Below, piece by piece: positions 1 to 11,854 of a stretch of DNA of 64,000 bases. The translations under genes and the position numbers were made by a program. Location of the stretch: positions 32,596,129 through 32,660,128 of the forward strand of contig OX328109.1 of NCBI GenBank assembly GCA_946811185.2. The letters run 5' to 3'. The stretch's first letter is position 1, and every line of letters begins with the position of its first letter. The notes under the pieces are model-generated. The model ran no database searches, was not told the origin of the DNA, and saw only the letters and a program-made list of their open reading frames with translations. The DNA comes from Hippopus hippopus (lineage: Eukaryota > Mollusca > Bivalvia > Cardiida > Cardiidae).

Positions 1-167
1 TTGTAGGAAAAGGAGAAAATGTTGGCAACTAGCATTTTCTCCTTTTCCAACAATGTTTTCTACCTTGGTGGAAACATATTTCAATTTTTGAGTTACACTA
101 ATTTTGTTGTGTGCAAATGCTTTCAATTTGGACCAGTGTACAAATCTGTGATTTGGTAAAGGGTTAA
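1..167 (+). repeat. TTAA-flanked palindromic MITE, 3' part
   Basis: This is the right part of the most abundant short repeat in the window, cut by the window edge. It opens inside the central palindrome (GGAAAAGGAGAAAATG and its complement around an ACTAG/TGGCAACTA centre), continues through the TGTGCAAATGCTTTCAATTT block and ends with TTTGGTAAAGGG followed by TTAA at 164-167. The same end sequence recurs at more than ten other sites. No coding capacity is seen. Confidence 0.85.
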
Positions 168-291
168 TTAAAGCTTTGTACTTAATACAATGAAATGAAT
201 GGATTTTGTTGAGATATATTAGTTTTTGTAATTATTAGCCACAATTTTATTCATAGGTGCAAAATGACATATTCTTATTTTTTTTTTTCAG

Positions 292-3200
292 CAAACCAAA
301 AGTACCTTCATGGGCATTTGAAATTGCCACCAAAATACAATTTTCATGATGTTAAGGAAAGTAACATGGCCACTCAAAAAGGTACATGTATTGTGGATAA
401 CTTTTCTTACTCTTATTTTCATTACTGTCAGATGGATAAAAGAGAAGATGGGATGGAGACCGTCTTACCAGATTTCGCCTGAGCCTTCATTGTTTGCTAT
501 GATAATATCAACTCATTGTTATAGCTTTCCTCACTGTGTAGCTGTATCAGCTTTTTTTTTTTTTATTAATCTCCCTTATCATTGAAGCTATGTATTTCAT
601 ACTCAAGTTAGTTGTTATCTATATGAAGGGGAACAAACCCATAACAGATGAGGAGGCTGTAACTCATTTAATATTTTTGGACAGTTATGCCCCTTTCTCC
701 TTGCATTTTCTGTGAAAGAACATCTGCCACCAAGCCTTTGAGCCCATGTGTTTATCCATTCTTGCCTGCAGTTTATTAACCCTTACCTAATAAACCTGGG
801 TTTTCATGAACCTTTCAAAAGAAAGCTCTTGAAAACATTGTGGGAAAAGGAGAAGATGCTGGTAACCAGCATTTTCTCCTTTTTATTTTCTATCCATATC
901 AAAGGAGATTTCATTTTTATACTCCCCACAGGGCAATGGAGGGAGGTATACTGGAATCACCATGGCTGTCTGTTCGTAGACGCAAATTTGTCTGGAGAAA
1001 TACTCTGACATTTTTTCAACATGTGAAGATGTGCATGTGCAATTTTCATGACCCTGCTGTGATTTATTGCAGAATTATCTCGCCTTGAACTTTTTTCAAC
1101 TCTGACTTTAGTACAAAACCACTCTGCATTGTTTGACAAAGACCTGTTTTGTGATGAGGATCTAGTGGGAGTATTGATCATGTTTAGTTATAGCTCTAGT
1201 TTTTGTTAGAAATATTTTGTCGTCTGCAAATGGTGTCAATTTAGATTTGGATTCAGTCTAAAATTTTGTTTGGTAAAGGGTTAGTAATAATTAGTGCACA
1301 AATGCTATGGAAAAAAAAAATGTATATATTGTAGTGTGAAATTAAATCCAAAAATTTGAAACCACTGCATATTTTTAATTTATCATAAAAACTTTTGAAG
1401 CTGAATGAGACATGTAATTTTACTAAAGACATGCATCAGTTCTTACCTCTTGAGATGTGATCATCCTGTCTCAGCCATCAAGGACAATTGCGCAAACATC
1501 CCCTTTGGATAGCGTCTTCTATAATAAATTTACAATCATCGAAAACTTGACGAAAATATTGCCAAAACAGGAGTTTTAATATCGTTTTGATTAAAAAAGA
1601 GTGCTGGTTGACATGGCATTCAAATCTTTCTATCTCCACTGACAGAAAGCCACTGAAACAGCAAGGAAAAGAATTAACATCTTGTTTCTTGTTTATTTGT
1701 TTGACAGGAAATGATGATTTAACTGCTGAAAAAAGAGTGAACGCTCTGTGGGAACTGCAGTCTAGTAATGACAGTATATCAGTTTCAGACCATGCTAAAG
1801 ACTCGATGCCTTCATGCATGAGTGGCAGTGGTAATGCGGCAATACCACCATCCAATGCTAGTAACACAGTAGAACTACCATCAAATTCTTCTAGCGATAA
1901 CGAGGAAATTCCACATTTTTCTCCAAGAAGAAAGAGCATTAGGAACTGCCAGTCATGTATAGAATTGAAAACAGAAATAGAGAAACTTAAGCAAGAACTT
2001 GCATCAGGTACATTTTTGTATTAATCCGTCTTTTTGACGATGTGTCAATGAATTACCTGGACAAAAGTTGTGAAACACCCACCTGCAAACAAGTTTTACT
2101 GGTTTCAATCTTGTTCCTCTCTGGTAAAGGTAAAAATCTAGAGTGAAAACCCTAGTGGAAAAAGGATTATTTGGTTGTCTGAACAGTCGTTTCTACCACA
2201 ATGTCCCAAATTTGTGTCAGCCAGGCTCACATGAGATTCAGGGATCCTGATTTAACCCTTCATCAAACAATCCCTTTTTTCACGATAATAGGAAAACAGG
2301 CTTTTGAAAACATGATGGTAAAAAGAGAAGATGCTGGTAATAAATATGGAACCTCAAAATCCATTTTGTCAAACAACCAAGTGAACCATGATGTAGAGTG
2401 GTCCTTTGACATACAGAAGTTTTATTAACTCTTTACCAAACAACAAAATTTAGGACCAGTCTAAACTGAAAGCATATGCAGACGACAAAATAAATGTGAA
2501 TCAAAAATTGAAATTTGATTTGGAAAGGGCAGAAAACAGTGTGGGAAAAGGAGAAAATGCTGGTAACCTGTTTTCAAAGGCTTTCTTTCTCAGGGTCGTC
2601 AAAAGTCTGGATTGTGTGGTAAAGAGTTAAGCATTTGTGGCTACTCTAGTAAATACACTCTTTTTTCCACAGCCAAAACAATGTATGGAATTACGGAAGG
2701 AAAACCAAAAGCTGTCATTGTTTCTGAGGAAGTAGCAAAGAAGTTTGGGGCAAGTATCTTAAAATTGTGTTTCAGTGTTCTCACTCCCCTAACTTCCTGT
2801 GTAACTTGCTTTATGAAATTAAAATTTACATAACTAATATTGGCTCCACACAAAATCTCATGTAAGAAAAAACAGAAGCAAAAGCCCAATGTTACAGGAT
2901 TTTCTTACTTGATTGTCCTACATTTCTTTATTCCCTTTCGCTTATCTTTTTTAACTACACATATGTATAATTTTATATCATCTGTTGTACAAGCACTTAG
3001 CAGCATTGCCAGGTAAACATTTCCAATTAAAAAAATTGGACTTCTTTACTACATCCAGTCATCCAGCATTAACATAGTGTTGTTTGGTAATGAGTTAAGA
3101 TATGATTTTGTCTGTTACTGATAAATGTTTGGAGAGCAATCACCATTATTGAGGATTTTTTAGCTTTAACCCATTACCACACAAACCCTTCTTTTGACGC

Positions 3201-5012
3201 CCCTGAGAAAGAAGCCTTTAGAAAACATTGTGGGAAAAGGAGAAAATGCTGGTAACCAGCATTTTCTCCTTTTCCCACAGTGTTTTCTACCCGTCACAAA
3301 ACAAATTTCAAATTTTCAGTCACTTTTATTTTGTCGTCTGCAAATGCTTTCGATTTGGACAAACCTAAAATTTTGTTGTTTGGTAATGGGTTAACATGTA
3401 GATTGACAGGTTTTGAAATTACTTGGTAATTGCCAAATTTGTGTAAGACCTATTAAGAAATTAAGTGGCATTATTGAAATATTGTGGCAAAAAATGTCAA
3501 ACACCCCATGACACAAAATGTCAATCTGAGAATGTTGGACCAGAGTTCCCTCAGGCTCAGGTGTTGCTGTGATTTGATTGAAATATTGTTGAAAGTGGCG
3601 TAAAACAGCATTCAGTCAATCTTAACGAATACTGTTTAATTTCAGATGATTGAAATCTATCCACAGTCAGGCGTTTATTGGTATAAGGGCCAGAAAGAGT
3701 TTGTTTTGTTTAATACAAATCAACCAGAACATCTGATTGGGAAAACGATTGATATATTCTTTGAAAGAGACATCTTAAAGAGTTCTAGTGCCAGGGGGAA
3801 CGGAAAATATGCTCCACTTACACCAACTATTTTAGATGCTTGTTTACGTATGTAGGATTTATGCCTTCCTGTTTTAAATTTATGTTGGTCAAAAGTTTTA
3901 TCCCTATCTATTGTTATATTACTTCAAATTTCTTCACAAGACTGATACCCATAGATGTTGTTTTTTTTTAAAAGATATGCAGCTGTTTGAAAAACTAAAT
4001 TATGGTAATTATTTCTCTTATCAAGGAAAGTGTCAAGTGTTTCTGATTTGCATTTACAACTTCTTCCTCAACCACTGTGATAATTTGAGCAAGCTTCTTG
4101 ATGATGAAAAGCTATCCAAGCACTTTACCAAAAAATCTTGAGTTTGAATATCCAGAAAAGCTTTTGAAAACAATGTGGGCACTGAAGAAAATGCTGTTCA
4201 GCAGTATTTTCCCATTTTCCACTATTTGATCATCATGCCATGTTTTCAACTGTTTAAAATGCAATCCTTTGAATTCATAAACTTGCATCAGTGACTATAG
4301 ACATATTCAAACAATGAGCATAAAGAGTAATGAACATGTAGTGGATTTGTGTTTCTTTTTGCATAACTATTTCATTACAGAGTGAAAACCAAAATTGTCA
4401 CTTTCACAAATGTCTGCACACACACATACATATATATATGTGAATATATAATAATGTGTGTGTGTGTATATATTTATATATGTGTGTGTGTTTGTGCACA
4501 CAACACAGATATGGCAAGTGTAACATTTTAACCCATTATCACACAAGCCCTAGTTTTGACAACCCTGAGAAAGAAGCCTTTAGAAAACAGGGGAAAAGGA
4601 GAAAATGTTGCTAACCAACATTTCCTCCTTTTCCCACAATGTTTTCTACCCTTCACAAAGCAAAATTCAAATTTTCAGTCACTTTTTATTTTGTCGTCTG
4701 CAAATGATTTCCATTTGGACAAACCTAAAATTTTGTTGTTTGGTACAGAGTTAACAGGTTGAAAGTGAAAGTTGTTCTTTTCCTTGAATTTCAGGATTTG
4801 TTCAGCGTGTATATGAAGTTGATGAAGCCTCCCTCATCAAAGTTATAAATGACAAATGCAGCCACTGCAGACGAGGGAGGAGGCTCGGACTATACAGCAG
4901 GGAAAAATATGTTCAGAAGAAACTAGAGAAGAAAAGAAAGAGAGAACAATCCAAAAGTGAAAAAATGATGAAGCAGCAAAAAGAGAAGAGTGCAGATATC
5001 GGCAACAATTGA
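292..5012 (+). CDS. BEN-domain protein gene, 3' portion (five exons)
   Basis: Exons are 292-381, 1708-2007, 2673-2749, 3646-3847 and 4795-5012 (TGA stop), each bounded by AG and a GT or GC donor. Phases agree at every junction (1/1, 1/1, 0/0, 1/1), which strongly supports the model. The piece encodes about 295 residues: a polar Ser/Asn-rich stretch, a short coiled coil (CQSCIELKTEIEKLKQEL), then a BEN domain spread over exons 3-5 (EVAKKFG, YPQSGVYWY, IDIFFERDILKSSSARG). A lysine/arginine-rich tail with KKRKRE follows and is a likely nuclear signal. BEN domains bind DNA and chromatin factors, often in transcriptional repression, so a nuclear regulatory role is inferred. The 5' exons lie outside the window. 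The introns carry at least five MITE copies. The third intron uses a GC donor. BEN genes are expanded in invertebrates, so a single vertebrate orthologue (BEND5 or BEND6, for example) cannot be named. Confidence 0.8.
776..1284 (+). repeat. TTAA MITE copy interrupted by ~300 bp
   Basis: The left end TTAACCCTTACC is followed by the palindromic core at ~838-882. The right end (GTCGTCTGCAAATG, then TTTGGTAAAGGGTTAG) appears only at ~1218-1284. About 300 bases of unrelated sequence separate the halves, so a secondary insertion probably sits at ~890-1215. It lies in an intron of the BEN gene. Confidence 0.65.
2252..2346 (+). repeat. TTAA MITE left-half fragment
   Basis: TTAACCCTTCATCAAACAA is followed by the left arm and the start of the core (AAAAAGAGAAGATGCTGGTAA). 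The right arm is missing or unrecognisable. It lies just upstream of a second, oppositely oriented copy in the same intron. Confidence 0.55.
2425..2630 (-). repeat. TTAA MITE, reverse orientation
   Basis: TTAA is present at both ends (2425-2428 and 2627-2630). The order of blocks is reversed relative to the other intronic copies: CTTTACCAAACAACAAAATT, then TTGCAGACGAC-like sequence, the GGGAAAAGGAGAAAATGC core, and finally GTGTGGTAAAGAGTTAA. The central palindrome is shortened. Confidence 0.8.
3166..3394 (+). repeat. TTAA MITE, best preserved copy
   Basis: This 229-bp copy can serve as a reference. The left end TTAACCCATTACCACACAA matches the inverted right end at 18 of 19 positions, with TTAA at both tips. 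The centre at 3231-3277 is a perfect 47-bp inverted repeat around GGTAACC, extended by further pairing to about 69 bp. TTAA plus CCC/GGG tips are typical of piggyBac-type and some Kolobok-type non-autonomous elements. No transposase source is seen in this window. Confidence 0.9.
4148..4232 (+). repeat. MITE core fragment
   Basis: The sequence CTTTTGAAAACAATGTGGG, then GAAGAAAATGCTG and its imperfect complement, corresponds to the MITE core without its ends. Confidence 0.45.
4418..4505. repeat. CA/TA/TG microsatellite with fold-back
   Basis: A CACACACA tract, a TATATATA tract and two GTGTGTGT tracts follow each other. The CA and TG arms can pair as a hairpin. It lies in the last intron of the BEN gene. 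Confidence 0.8.
4528..4754 (+). repeat. TTAA MITE
   Basis: A near-complete copy with TTAA at 4528-4531 and 4751-4754, end sequence CCCATTATCACACAA, and a core that reads AATGTTGCTAACCAACATT. It ends about 40 bp before the final exon of the BEN gene. Confidence 0.85.
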
Positions 5013-5016
5013 CTAG

Positions 5017-5770
5017 TTAATTTGAATCCTTTAAAGTACAATGCCAACTTTTAAAGGTGGGTATTTAGAATTTTCACATCACACCAAAGTAAAAGATGTA
5101 TATGTCACTGAAATTTATATGAAAAAACAATACAAATCATCAGTAATTAAGAATCACAAATTACAAAAAAAAATTTTTTTTGATGGTATTCCCTTAAAAG
5201 GCTACGTAGCCTCTTAAGCTATTTTTAGATTTCCCGCCAAAATCAAAATAAGCATTGTGGGAATGTTAAGTGACTTGCACATGACTAATGACTATTAAAT
5301 TCCATAACATAACAAACATGTAATTATTTTCCATAATGTCTAGAGCTTCGGATGCTAAGCTTTGTCTGTATATTTCCAGTATGTAGATAAGCGAGTGGCT
5401 CATGTAAAAATAAACTGTGTTTCCCTTCAGTGTCGACTTGGGCTGTAGTAAATCTCTAATTTATCTAGTTGTCGGATGGTTTTCAACTACTGGGGTTTAA
5501 TGAATGAAAATTATAAGGCTTTGGGAGTATAAGGATGATTTTTTGTATTTTTGTAAAATTTTTGTCCCAAAATCTGAAGGGCCACCTTTAAAGACCCTGG
5601 AAAAGAAGACTTAGAAAATGTGCTGGTATCCAGAATTTTTGCTTTTCTAGCAATGTTTCCTTCCCTATCCAAAACAAATTTCCAATTTTTCAATCACATT
5701 TTTTTTGTCATCTGTAAACTTGTGCTTTCAATTTTGATAAGGCCAAAATTTTGTTGTCTGGTAAAGGATC
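5017..5770 (+). repeat. Decayed TTAA MITE split by a nested element
   Basis: Five bases after the BEN stop codon, TTAATTTGAATCCTTTAAAG resembles the MITE left end. The match resumes after the nested 533-bp element with GACCCTGGAAAAGAAGAC at ~5592 and runs to GTCTGGTAAAGGATC at ~5770. The nested element sits at an internal TTAA of the MITE. The core palindrome is strongly mutated. Confidence 0.55.
5055..5587 (+). mobile_element. ~535-bp TTAA element, copy 1
   Basis: This is a 533-bp non-coding element flanked by TTAA (5051-5054 and 5588-5591), with short terminal inverted repeats AGGTGG/CCACCT. It is a direct relative, in opposite orientation, of 5936-6474; shared landmarks include the palindrome GGCTACGTAGCC and GCATTGTGGGAATGTTAAG. 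It contains an AATAAA at 5409-5414 that could serve as a poly(A) signal for the upstream BEN gene, but that is speculation. Confidence 0.75.
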
Positions 5771-5935
5771 ATTGGTGCTACAGTATCCATTTTCAGTATT
5801 TTGGGAATTTATGCTAAAAGTGATATTTTTTTTTTTTTAAATACACATAAGCAGAATTTATACTACTAACACTTTGATAGGTATCACTTACATATTTCAG
5901 TAGGAGTATATATGTTTATAACAGTTTTGCATTAA

Positions 5936-6474
5936 AGGTGGCCCTTCAGAATTTGGGACGAAAATTTTACAAAAATACAAAAATGTCATCCTAATACTCC
6001 CAAAGCCTTATAATTGTCATTTGTAAAACCTCAGTAGTCGAAAACCATCCCACAACATGAGAAATTAGCGATTTACTATGGCCCAGGTCCACATCGACGG
6101 GAAACATGTTCTATTTTTACATGAGCAACTCGCTCATGTACATACCGGAAATACACAGACAGAACTTCAAACAGCGTTTGAGGAAGATGTTATGAAAAAA
6201 TAATTACATGTTTGTTATGTAATGGAATTTTTAAGCGTCATTAGTCATGTGCCAGTCCCTTAACATTCCCACAATGCTTTTTTTGTTTTTGGCGCGAAAT
6301 CTAAAAATAGCTTAAGAGGCTACGTAGCCTTTTAAGGGAATACCACCCCCCAAAATTTTTTTCTTAATTTTATGATTCTTAATTATTGATGATTTGTATT
6401 GTTTTTTCATATAAATTTCAGAGATATATATATTTTTTGATTTGGTGTGATGTGAACATTCTAAATAACCAACT
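5936..6474 (-). mobile_element. ~535-bp TTAA element, copy 2 (inverted)
   Basis: This 539-bp reverse-oriented copy of the 5055-5587 element is flanked by TTAA at 5932-5935 and 6475-6478. The right TTAA is shared with the first four bases of the MITE at 6475. Together the copies make an imperfect inverted repeat with a ~350-bp spacer. Confidence 0.75.
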
Positions 6475-6694
6475 TTAACTCTCCACCACATTATAAAACT
6501 CTAGAGGCGTCCAAGTTAAAAGCAGACTAAAGACCAAACACAATGTACAATATGCTGTCTTTCTTTGGTCAGAAAACATTGTGGGAAAAGGAGAAAATGC
6601 TGGTAACCAGTATTTTCTCCTTTTCCAGCAATGTTTTCCAATGGCTTCTTTTCCCATTCTCTTTAAAAGTTGGCTTTGTTTGGTAAACAGTTAA
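6475..6694 (+). repeat. TTAA MITE
   Basis: TTAACTCTCCACCACATTAT at the left and TTTGGTAAACAGTTAA at the right. The core GAAAATGCTGGTAACCAG is almost intact. The right arm is rearranged compared with the 3166 copy. Confidence 0.75.
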
Positions 6695-7139
6695 AGATCC
6701 ATTTCCAGTTGTAGTTTGTTTAATCAGTGTGGCAATGTCGCATATTGTAAAACCATAAATATATCTAGGCTGAATCTTATATGATTGTCCTATGCAAATT
6801 TTGAATCAAATATATTTCTGTTTTTAAACTGGTCCCTTTTTCACTCCGGATGCAAATCCTGACTGTCCAGCAATAAGAAGTCATGTCATTTGACATAGAT
6901 TACATTGATGCTATAAACCATGCCTGATTCATGCCAAATGTAGTTCTAGACTGAATCTTATATGGTGATCCCAAGCAAATTTTGAGTAGTATATATATTT
7001 TTCCCTTTTTAACTTGTCCCTTTTCACTCTGAATGCAAATCCTGACTGTCAAGCAATAAGAGGTCAAGTCATTTAACCTAGATTGCATTGATACTATGCA
7101 TTTAAAGAGTTTCTAAACTCCCCTTTCTTTGCTGATGAT

Positions 7140-7200
7140 TTACCACACAATCCTGACTTTTAAGAACCTTGAAAAAAAAAGCCTTTTGAAAACATTTTGG
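7140..7200 (+). repeat. MITE left-end fragment
   Basis: ACCACACAATCCTGACTTTT and the GAAAAAAAAAGCCTTTTGAA segment match the MITE left arm. The sequence then breaks off before the core. Confidence 0.6.
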
Positions 7201-7316
7201 TTTAGTTTCTAGGTGTTTGATCTGGGACCCTGAAACTTTATACAAGTGTTTCTCAAGACCCAAGAAGGTAACCTATTGTTTTGGTTTTGGGTCACATGGG
7301 TCCAGATAAAGGTCAT

Positions 7317-7543
7317 GAACCCTTTACCACACAATCTGGAGTTTTAATGACCCTGAAAGAAAGCCTTGTGAAAACCTTGTGGGATAAAGAGGAAATGCCG
7401 GTAAACAGCATTTTCTCCTTTTCCTACAATGTTTTCTACGCTATCAAAGACAAATTGCATCATTTGAGCAACATTGAAATGGTCGTGTGCAAATACTTTC
7501 AGTTTAGACAAGTCTTAAATTTTGTCGTTTTGTAAAGGGTTAA
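7317..7543 (+). repeat. TTAA MITE
   Basis: A full-length copy beginning GAACCCTTTACCACACAA and ending TTTTGTAAAGGGTTAA at 7543. The core is GGAAATGCCGGTAAACAGCA. The left TTAA has mutated. Confidence 0.8.
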
Positions 7544-7625
7544 ATGTGCTGCCCCAGTAAGTAGGTGCTTGTGAAGGGCATTACCTTGCTTTGTGACAGT
7601 TCTATTCTTGCCATATTGTATTGTC

Positions 7626-8370
7626 CTAGTATTGCCATTCATCACCATGATCTATGTTGTCAGTTTGTAACCAGCATATTATCATATATCTGACACTATT
7701 CTGGACATAAACTGACTTTAATCTGAAAAGTCCAAAATCCCTCATATTGTCAGATGAATTGGGTAATTATCATCAAATCTTTCTACATTTATGTTTATCA
7801 ATTATCAGCTTGTTGTCAGTTTTATAAGAGGTCATTTCATCTAGTTTTAGTATTGCCATTTATTACCAGAATCTAGTATTGCCATCTATTACCAGAATAT
7901 GTATTGCCAGTTTGTAACCAGTATTATTGTCAGATAGCTGACAATACTCTGGATATAGTCTGACATTTATCTGGAAAGTCCAAAATCCCTCCTATTGTCA
8001 GATAAATTGGTCGATTATTGTCAGATCTTTTTACATTGTCAGTTAAGTATCAGTTTGTTGTCAGATTTACTAGATGATCATTCCAATTAAATTTGGTGTA
8101 TTCAGAATGAAAAAATTTGAGTGTTTTTATGTCCCAGTATGCATTCAGTCTGTTCCCAGTTTGTTGTCAGCCTAGTGCTAGTATAGTGCCATACTGATGC
8201 CAGTTCTGGCAATGCAATGGCAATACAATGGTTATACACTGGTTGAACTGGAAATAAATCCCAATGGACTAGAAACAATCTGGAAATAATCTGGAAATAC
8301 GCTGTGAAGACAATGGCAACAGACTGGCAACACACTGATTATACACTGGCAATGTGGTGATTTTTCATAA
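7626..8370. repeat. Degenerate direct repeat (~225 bp x2) with complementary third part
   Basis: 7626-7852 and 7853-8085 are diverged direct repeats sharing GTCCAAAATCCCTC and CAGTTTGTAACCAG. From about 8100 to 8370 the sequence is instead rich in the complementary words CTGGCAA, CTGGAAAT and ACTGGTTG. The whole block is therefore biased to one word family on one strand and to its complement afterwards. No ORF is convincing. Confidence 0.55.
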
Positions 8371-10506
8371 GGGTGGTACATTCCATGTAAAACACCCCTG
8401 CTGAGCCAATGACCTACACGTTAGGCTATCTTTGAATTCCAGTAAACCTAAAATGTGCACGTACAGGGAAAAAAAGCTGTGAAGAAGCAGTGTGTAAGAA
8501 TGTATATAATAAGTCAACGCAAACACTCCAAGTCATTGTATATTTGTTCAAAAAGTTACCTGTAGACAGGAAAACTTTGACTTTGAAAGCCTACATGTGA
8601 CTCAGTATCGCCTTTCTTTTCTGATCATAAATGGAATAGAGAATTAAAATAAGATTAATAGATAGGGACAGATTATGAAATTAAGAATGTACTTTGAATG
8701 GGTTATCAAAGTTTTTTAATAATTTTCACTAAGAATGCTTCCACAGTTAGACACATGCTATGGAGAAGACACTGCACCAGCACAGTCGAAGCGTATTTTT
8801 CAAGTGTGTCCATACATTGGTTCATGACTGCTATTTTTAGATATGCGAATTACAATTGATGCCTGTGTAAACAATTGTTTAATCCTGTATCCAAGTGGAC
8901 AAAAATGTTGTTTAAAAGATTCAAACCTTTGAATAATTCAGCCTTTATAGACATATTCATGACCACAAAAGGCACCGTTTATAAAATATTTACAGCAGAA
9001 ACAAACTGAGTTGTTTACTGAATAATTACAAACTCTATTTTGTCTCGTAAACTGGAAACTTGCAGAGGAAGCAGTACAAGGCCAGAGGTATGCTTATGTC
9101 ACTCAATAGATCAGGATGATAACAATGAGAGCCTGGTTGCTCTGCAACCAGCAGACTCAATTAAAAAACAACCTAGCAAAACATGCTCACCGTTAGAATT
9201 TGTTTAGTTCATTAATTTTGAAACTTACAGATTAAATCCATTACCTACACTGGTATTCATTTAAAAGAAAAGCCTATAACAACATGACAAAGAAATGCAT
9301 ATTTTTCTTTTTGAGAATTTACCTGCAACAAACCTTTGTTTTTCCAAGGCCTCATCTAATGCAATATGCAACTCAATCTTTGATCCCAGGGATATAAAAA
9401 GACCATGTTTATTATCTGTTCATGATTTAATTCAGTCAAAATGTCTCAACATATTGGAAAGTGTGGATCCAAGATCAGACTGCATCCTTTGTCTGACCTT
9501 GACCTACACTGGCCTAAATAAACATCAACTACGGTATGCACTTTAGGGGTTAAGGTCTGTTTCAATCCACATGTATTTAAACCAAAACTGTTTGCCTATC
9601 CACAGCATAAAAATAATATTTGTTTCATAGTCTGATCTTGATCTAAGCCATCTGTAAAACTTAGTTATATTGCCATGACAGAGAAAAGGTAAAATAAATC
9701 TATTAATTCAGCTATTCAAAATGGCCTGTTTTCAAGGTGCTGTACTTGTAATTATTTGTTTTTCAGTTACATGGCTTTTGACCTAGAATTAAATGTGAAA
9801 GGTTGACTCCGCAAAGGAAACATGGCTGTCCCTGAATAGACCAACAAGCTCAAGCTCATTTTAATCTGTCATTGGTGACTGGATAAGCTTTCTATTTGCA
9901 TGTAATTGTGCATATGTAATAAATCTGCCATTAGTTCTAAACAATTTATCTAAAATACTTAAGACTCTTATTTACTCCGATGACATGACACACTCAATTT
10001 TTTTAAGACTACCATATGTTAAGTTCATTCTTTGAGTCATGTTTCACAAAAACTCATTTTGTTTACAGTCCGTAGCTATGCTTGCCAGGGTAACTGCTGT
10101 AGACTCAAATACAGCCGACTTTCTTCGGATGTGCAGACTAATGCCTTTTTGTGATATGGCGCTATGCAGTTTCGAAAATCATTCAGGGAATGAATTTTAT
10201 TACAATTATCTGCCCCTGAATAGATTGACAACCTTTCTGGATTGCCTTAATCCGTCATTGGTGACAGTCTAGCTCTATTTTTGAGTTTGTCAATTACCAG
10301 AACATCCAACATTTTGGTCAAAAGACATCCACTTTTCTTGGACCCACCCAATAATCCACTCTGATGGTGAAAAAGGTTAATTCAGTTATACTTCACTTAA
10401 GTATTTGCCAGTGCATATAATAATTTCACTTTACTCAACCACTTCAAGGATTTCCATGAACAGATTCAATTACCAATAAAACTTCATCTGACTTTTGTAA
10501 TTTTTA
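8371..10506. other. No gene recognised
   Basis: AT-rich sequence without a credible ORF or splice-supported exon. A weak dispersed repeat is visible: CCCTGAATAGA and CATTGGTGAC recur together at ~9830-9880 and ~10213-10268. Confidence 0.5.
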
Positions 10507-10525
10507 GGGGGGGGGGGGGGGGGGG
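10507..10525 (+). repeat. Poly-G tract (19 G)
   Basis: Nineteen uninterrupted guanines. It can form a G-quadruplex and is also a likely site of assembly error. Confidence 0.95.
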
Positions 10526-11854
10526 AACAATATGTAAAATCTGCTTTAATTTACATTTCAGTCCAAGTCTAAGTTTTTTTTTTTATTGATATACATTTGG
10601 ATTTAAGATCCTTAACATCTAACACTGCATGAGACACTAATTCTTTTTACCCCCCTGAGATCATAGATCAAGGACATATTGCTTTTTATTGTCCATCCGA
10701 CTGTCTGTTTGTCCAGTAGTCAGTCTGTTTGTCTATATAATTTGTTTTTTATTAGCTAACTCCTGTGTTTGTCAGATGATATCAAATTGGAAAAGTGATC
10801 CTTTTATTAATAAGATAGCAGTTGTGTTTGATTACGATTAAAATTAAATATTGTTTGGGAGAGTTATGGTACTTTGATATTCTCATCATTAGAAACTTCC
10901 TTTATTCTGTCAGACAACTTCAATATTTATCAATATTTTTACACAGTTTTGGTATGGCTTTATATCAATTTGGTTCCTGAGAATTTTGATATTGGTAAAA
11001 ATCTGACAACATAAAAGTTCAATTTTTTTTTTTAAGTCACCTTGTCTTCTTCATCACTACGCAAACTATCTTTTACTACAGCACACATCTACCTGTGGAA
11101 GAATTCTCCATGGAAATTGTTTGAAAATTATCCTTTAGAAGTACCCTCTAAAGCTCACAATCTGTCCCTAACTGTAACTCATTTTTTCAGCTCAACATTC
11201 AATCTGTGGTCACAAACGAAAGGCAATACCAAGTTAACGGAGGCTTTCAAATGGAAACTTTTGTCTTTTCCAGTAATTTTTTGCATAAATTTATATTGAC
11301 TAGGTCTGTGTTTGTGTTGACTTTTAATATATTCTTACACGTTGCTAATCTTCACAGCTTTTTATCTAAACCTTGAATATTTTCTCCCACACTCATAATT
11401 CTGCTGAATTTTGTCATAGTCTGCTGTGATTTTAGGGAATGTGTTATTTACGATTCATGTGACAATGATTAGATAATGCGGGTGTCAGAATGTGAGGTGT
11501 GTTTGTAAGTTCAAAGATCTGAAATCAGGCTGGAATTTGATTGGAAACTGCGTAGTAACAACAAGCAGTCTGAGGAATGACTTCTTACACCACTATAGTT
11601 CAACTAACCTAAAATAGATCTGTAACTAAAGACCTGAATCCCTCTTCTGACAGTGATTTTGCTTATTTTCTTGCATACATCATCATGTAGGCATAGTGAA
11701 TTGAATAAATAGTGAAATAACTTAAGTAAAATTTCTCAAATCCAATTATTTGGAATGTGCCAAATTTGATAGGAGTTCAGTACTCTTTGTACTGCAAGTT
11801 TCAAAGAAATATGACTGCTAATGTGGACTGTGTTGAGTAAACAAGACTACATTA
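10526..11854. other. No gene recognised
   Basis: No ORF with family features. Around 10690-10740 there is a CTGTCTGTTTGTCC-rich stretch like the GGAC-type tails of the array elements on the other strand, so a degraded array element is possible. Confidence 0.4.

Noticed and set aside
9295..9546. 83-codon ORF
   Set aside because: No recognisable domain, no splice support and ordinary AT-rich composition.
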